A stretch of 6,175 nt of DNA from an uncultured Collinsella sp. (lineage in GTDB: Bacteria > Actinomycetota > Coriobacteriia > Coriobacteriales > Coriobacteriaceae): the NCBI GenBank assembly GCA_900547655.1, contig URHQ01000101.1:1-6175 (forward strand). The letters are read 5' to 3'. This document shows positions 5,033 through 6,175 of this stretch, piece after piece. A program made the position numbers and the translations under genes. The stretch's first letter is position 1. The number at the start of each line of letters is the position of its first letter. A model generated the notes under the pieces. That model was not told where the DNA came from. It ran no database searches and saw only the letters and a program-made list of their open reading frames with translations.

Positions 5033-5995
5033 ATGCACGAGAACGACTTTTTTAACGAGGACCTGCTCTGCGCGCTCGCTGGCGTTGCCGGCGAGGACAA
5101 CGTGCTCATGAGCGAGCCCATGCGCGAGCACACCACGTTTAAGATCGGCGGCCCGGCCGATGTCTTTGTCACGCCCGACACCGAGCAGGGCCTCGTCGCC
5201 ACGCTCGATACCTGCTATCGCTGCGATCTGCCGCTCACCATCGTAGGCAACGGCTCCGACCTGCTCGTCGGTGACAAGGGCATCCGCGGTGTCGTCGTAG
5301 CGCTGGGCGAGGGCCTCTCCAACATCACCGTCGACGGCACGCACGTCACGGCGGCAGCCGGCGCCCTGCTTTCCGATGTCGCCGCGGCTGCCGCCGAAGC
5401 CTGCCTCACCGGCATGGAGCCCCTCTCGGGCATCCCCGGCTCGGTCGGCGGCGCTTGCTATATGAACGCCGGTGCCTACGGCGCCTGCATGGCCGATGTT
5501 TTGGAGTCCGTGCGCGTCTATAAGCCCGCTCGCGCGCTCGACGACGGCACCCGCGGCAGCGGCAATATCATTGAGTTCGATGCCGATGAGCTTAACCTGG
5601 GCTATCGCAAGAGCCGCATTGCCGACGACGGCTTCATCGTGCTCTCTGCCACCTTTAATCTCGCCCCGGGCAACGCCGCGATGATCAAGGCCGACATGGA
5701 CGACTACCGCCAGCGCCGCGAAGACAAGCAGCCGCTCGACATGCCGAGCGCCGGCTCCACTTTCAAGCGCCCCGAGGGCCACTTTGCCGGCAAGCTCATC
5801 ATGGACGCCGGCCTGCGCGGCCACGCTATCGGCGGCGCCCAGGTGAGCGAGAAGCACTGCGGCTTCATCGTCAACGCCAACCACGCCACCGCCGCCGACG
5901 TCGACGAACTCATCCGCCACATCCAAGCAACCGTCAAAGACCAATTCGGAGTAGACCTACAACCCGAAGTCCACCGAGTAGGCGAATTCCTCTAA
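5033..5995 (+). CDS. murB: UDP-N-acetylenolpyruvoylglucosamine reductase (MurB)
   Basis: A 320-residue cytoplasmic flavoenzyme that uses NADPH and FAD to reduce the enolpyruvyl group of UDP-GlcNAc-enolpyruvate to UDP-MurNAc, the second committed step of peptidoglycan precursor synthesis. FAD-binding segments are HTTFKIGGPAD (33-43), IVGNGSDLLVGDKGIRGVVV (70-89) and SGIPGSVGGACYMNAGAYG (132-150). The catalytic region keeps R192 (in GYRKSR), the proton-donor S242 (in SAGSTFKRP, 239-247) and E312 (in QPEVHRVGE), matching Arg159, Ser229 and Glu325 of E. coli MurB. The size and the direct run from GYRKSR towards the C-terminal domain fit the shorter type II enzymes. Codon use is strongly G/C-ending until about base 5920, where it turns abruptly to A-ending codons. 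The gene is divergent from the LacI-type gene and is followed 4 nt later by a terminator, so it appears monocistronic. Confidence 0.96.
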   Translation: MHENDFFNEDLLCALAGVAGEDNVLMSEPMREHTTFKIGGPADVFVTPDTEQGLVATLDTCYRCDLPLTIVGNGSDLLVGDKGIRGVVVALGEGLSNITVDGTHVTAAAGALLSDVAAAAAEACLTGMEPLSGIPGSVGGACYMNAGAYGACMADVLESVRVYKPARALDDGTRGSGNIIEFDADELNLGYRKSRIADDGFIVLSATFNLAPGNAAMIKADMDDYRQRREDKQPLDMPSAGSTFKRPEGHFAGKLIMDAGLRGHAIGGAQVSEKHCGFIVNANHATAADVDELIRHIQATVKDQFGVDLQPEVHRVGEFL

Positions 5996-5998
5996 AAA

Positions 5999-6020
5999 GA
6001 AGGCCCCGAAAGGGGCCTTC
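5999..6020. terminator. Bidirectional intrinsic terminator after murB
   Basis: GAAGGCCCC (5999-6007) pairs perfectly with GGGGCCTTC (6012-6020) around a GAAA tetraloop. On the plus strand the tail is ACTTTCTTTAATT; on the minus strand the stem is followed by TTTTT (5994-5998). It should stop murB transcription and, even better, any convergent transcript from the right. It starts 4 nt after the murB stop codon. Confidence 0.9.
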
Positions 6021-6121
6021 ACTTTCTTTAATTCAGATAAACCAGTCCGGTGAGTCGCGCTCAGGACCCGAGAGGGCCGCGTGCCCGCCCGCAATATATT
6101 TGATTGATCGCGAGTTCCGCA

Positions 6122-6158
6122 CGCAAAGAAGGCCACTTAATGTGGCCTTCGTCTTGCG
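6122..6158. terminator. Second hairpin, possible terminator for a gene to the right
   Basis: GAAGGCCAC (6128-6136) pairs with GTGGCCTTC (6142-6150) around TTAAT, and the outer CGCAA (6122-6126) pairs with TTGCG (6154-6158) across a small internal loop. It shares the GAAGGCC stem end with the murB terminator. The minus strand has a short TTT after the inner stem and the plus strand has almost no T-run, so function is uncertain. The stretch from 6021 to 6121 between the two hairpins holds no gene or RNA that I can recognise. Confidence 0.5.
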
Positions 6159-6175
6159 CAGGACTGCCCGAGCAG

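Noticed and set aside
4949..5944. 331-codon open frame on the minus strand opposite murB
   Set aside because: Antisense shadow of murB; the translation is low in complexity (Val, Ala, Gly, Asp rich) with no family signature.
6033..6175. Open minus-strand frame reaching the right edge, ending SGPERDSPDWFI
   Set aside because: It could be the 3' end of a convergent gene, which would fit the terminator at 5999-6020, but it reads straight through the hairpin at 6122-6158 and matches no family I know. Too little is visible to call it.

Overview
The window comes from a moderately GC-rich bacterial chromosome. The mix of tandem GntR regulators, SIS-domain sugar-phosphate proteins, a short-type MurB, strong AGGAG-like ribosome binding sites and long perfect palindromes between genes looks to me like a gut Coriobacteriia (Collinsella-like) genome. 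That taxonomic guess rests on general impression and remembered repeat sequence, not on a search. I see no rRNA, tRNA, CRISPR array or complete insertion sequence.

Layout. Most of the window (1-4792) is read on the minus strand. In transcription order it holds a LacI-family regulator (4792 to 3764), a 26-bp-arm palindrome (3637-3709), a small protein of unknown function (3515 to 3027), two tandem GntR/UTRA regulators that overlap by 16 nt (2988 to 2221 and 2236 to 1523), a 193-nt control region with several palindromes (1330-1522), a two-SIS-domain protein resembling GlmS and fructosamine-6-phosphate deglycases (1329 to 214), and the first 51 codons of a second SIS-like protein (153 to beyond base 1). 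On the plus strand, divergent from the LacI gene, is murB (5033-5995), ending in a strong bidirectional terminator. Between the divergent genes lies a second long palindrome (4902-4967). The right end (6021-6175) holds no gene I can support, only a second hairpin.

How it may work together (inference). The two GntR/UTRA proteins probably sense a phosphorylated sugar or amino-sugar conjugate and control the SIS-protein operon downstream. The control region contains a 19-bp palindrome next to the start of that operon, a repeated GGTATCAAA half-site 33 bp away, and an octamer that fits the HutC-type GntR consensus. The SIS operon likely continues leftwards out of the window, perhaps to transport genes. 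murB is a housekeeping cell-wall gene and appears unrelated to the sugar locus. The most unusual items are the two long palindromes, the overlapping GntR pair with its operator-like sites, and an abrupt codon-usage change in the last 25 or so codons of murB.
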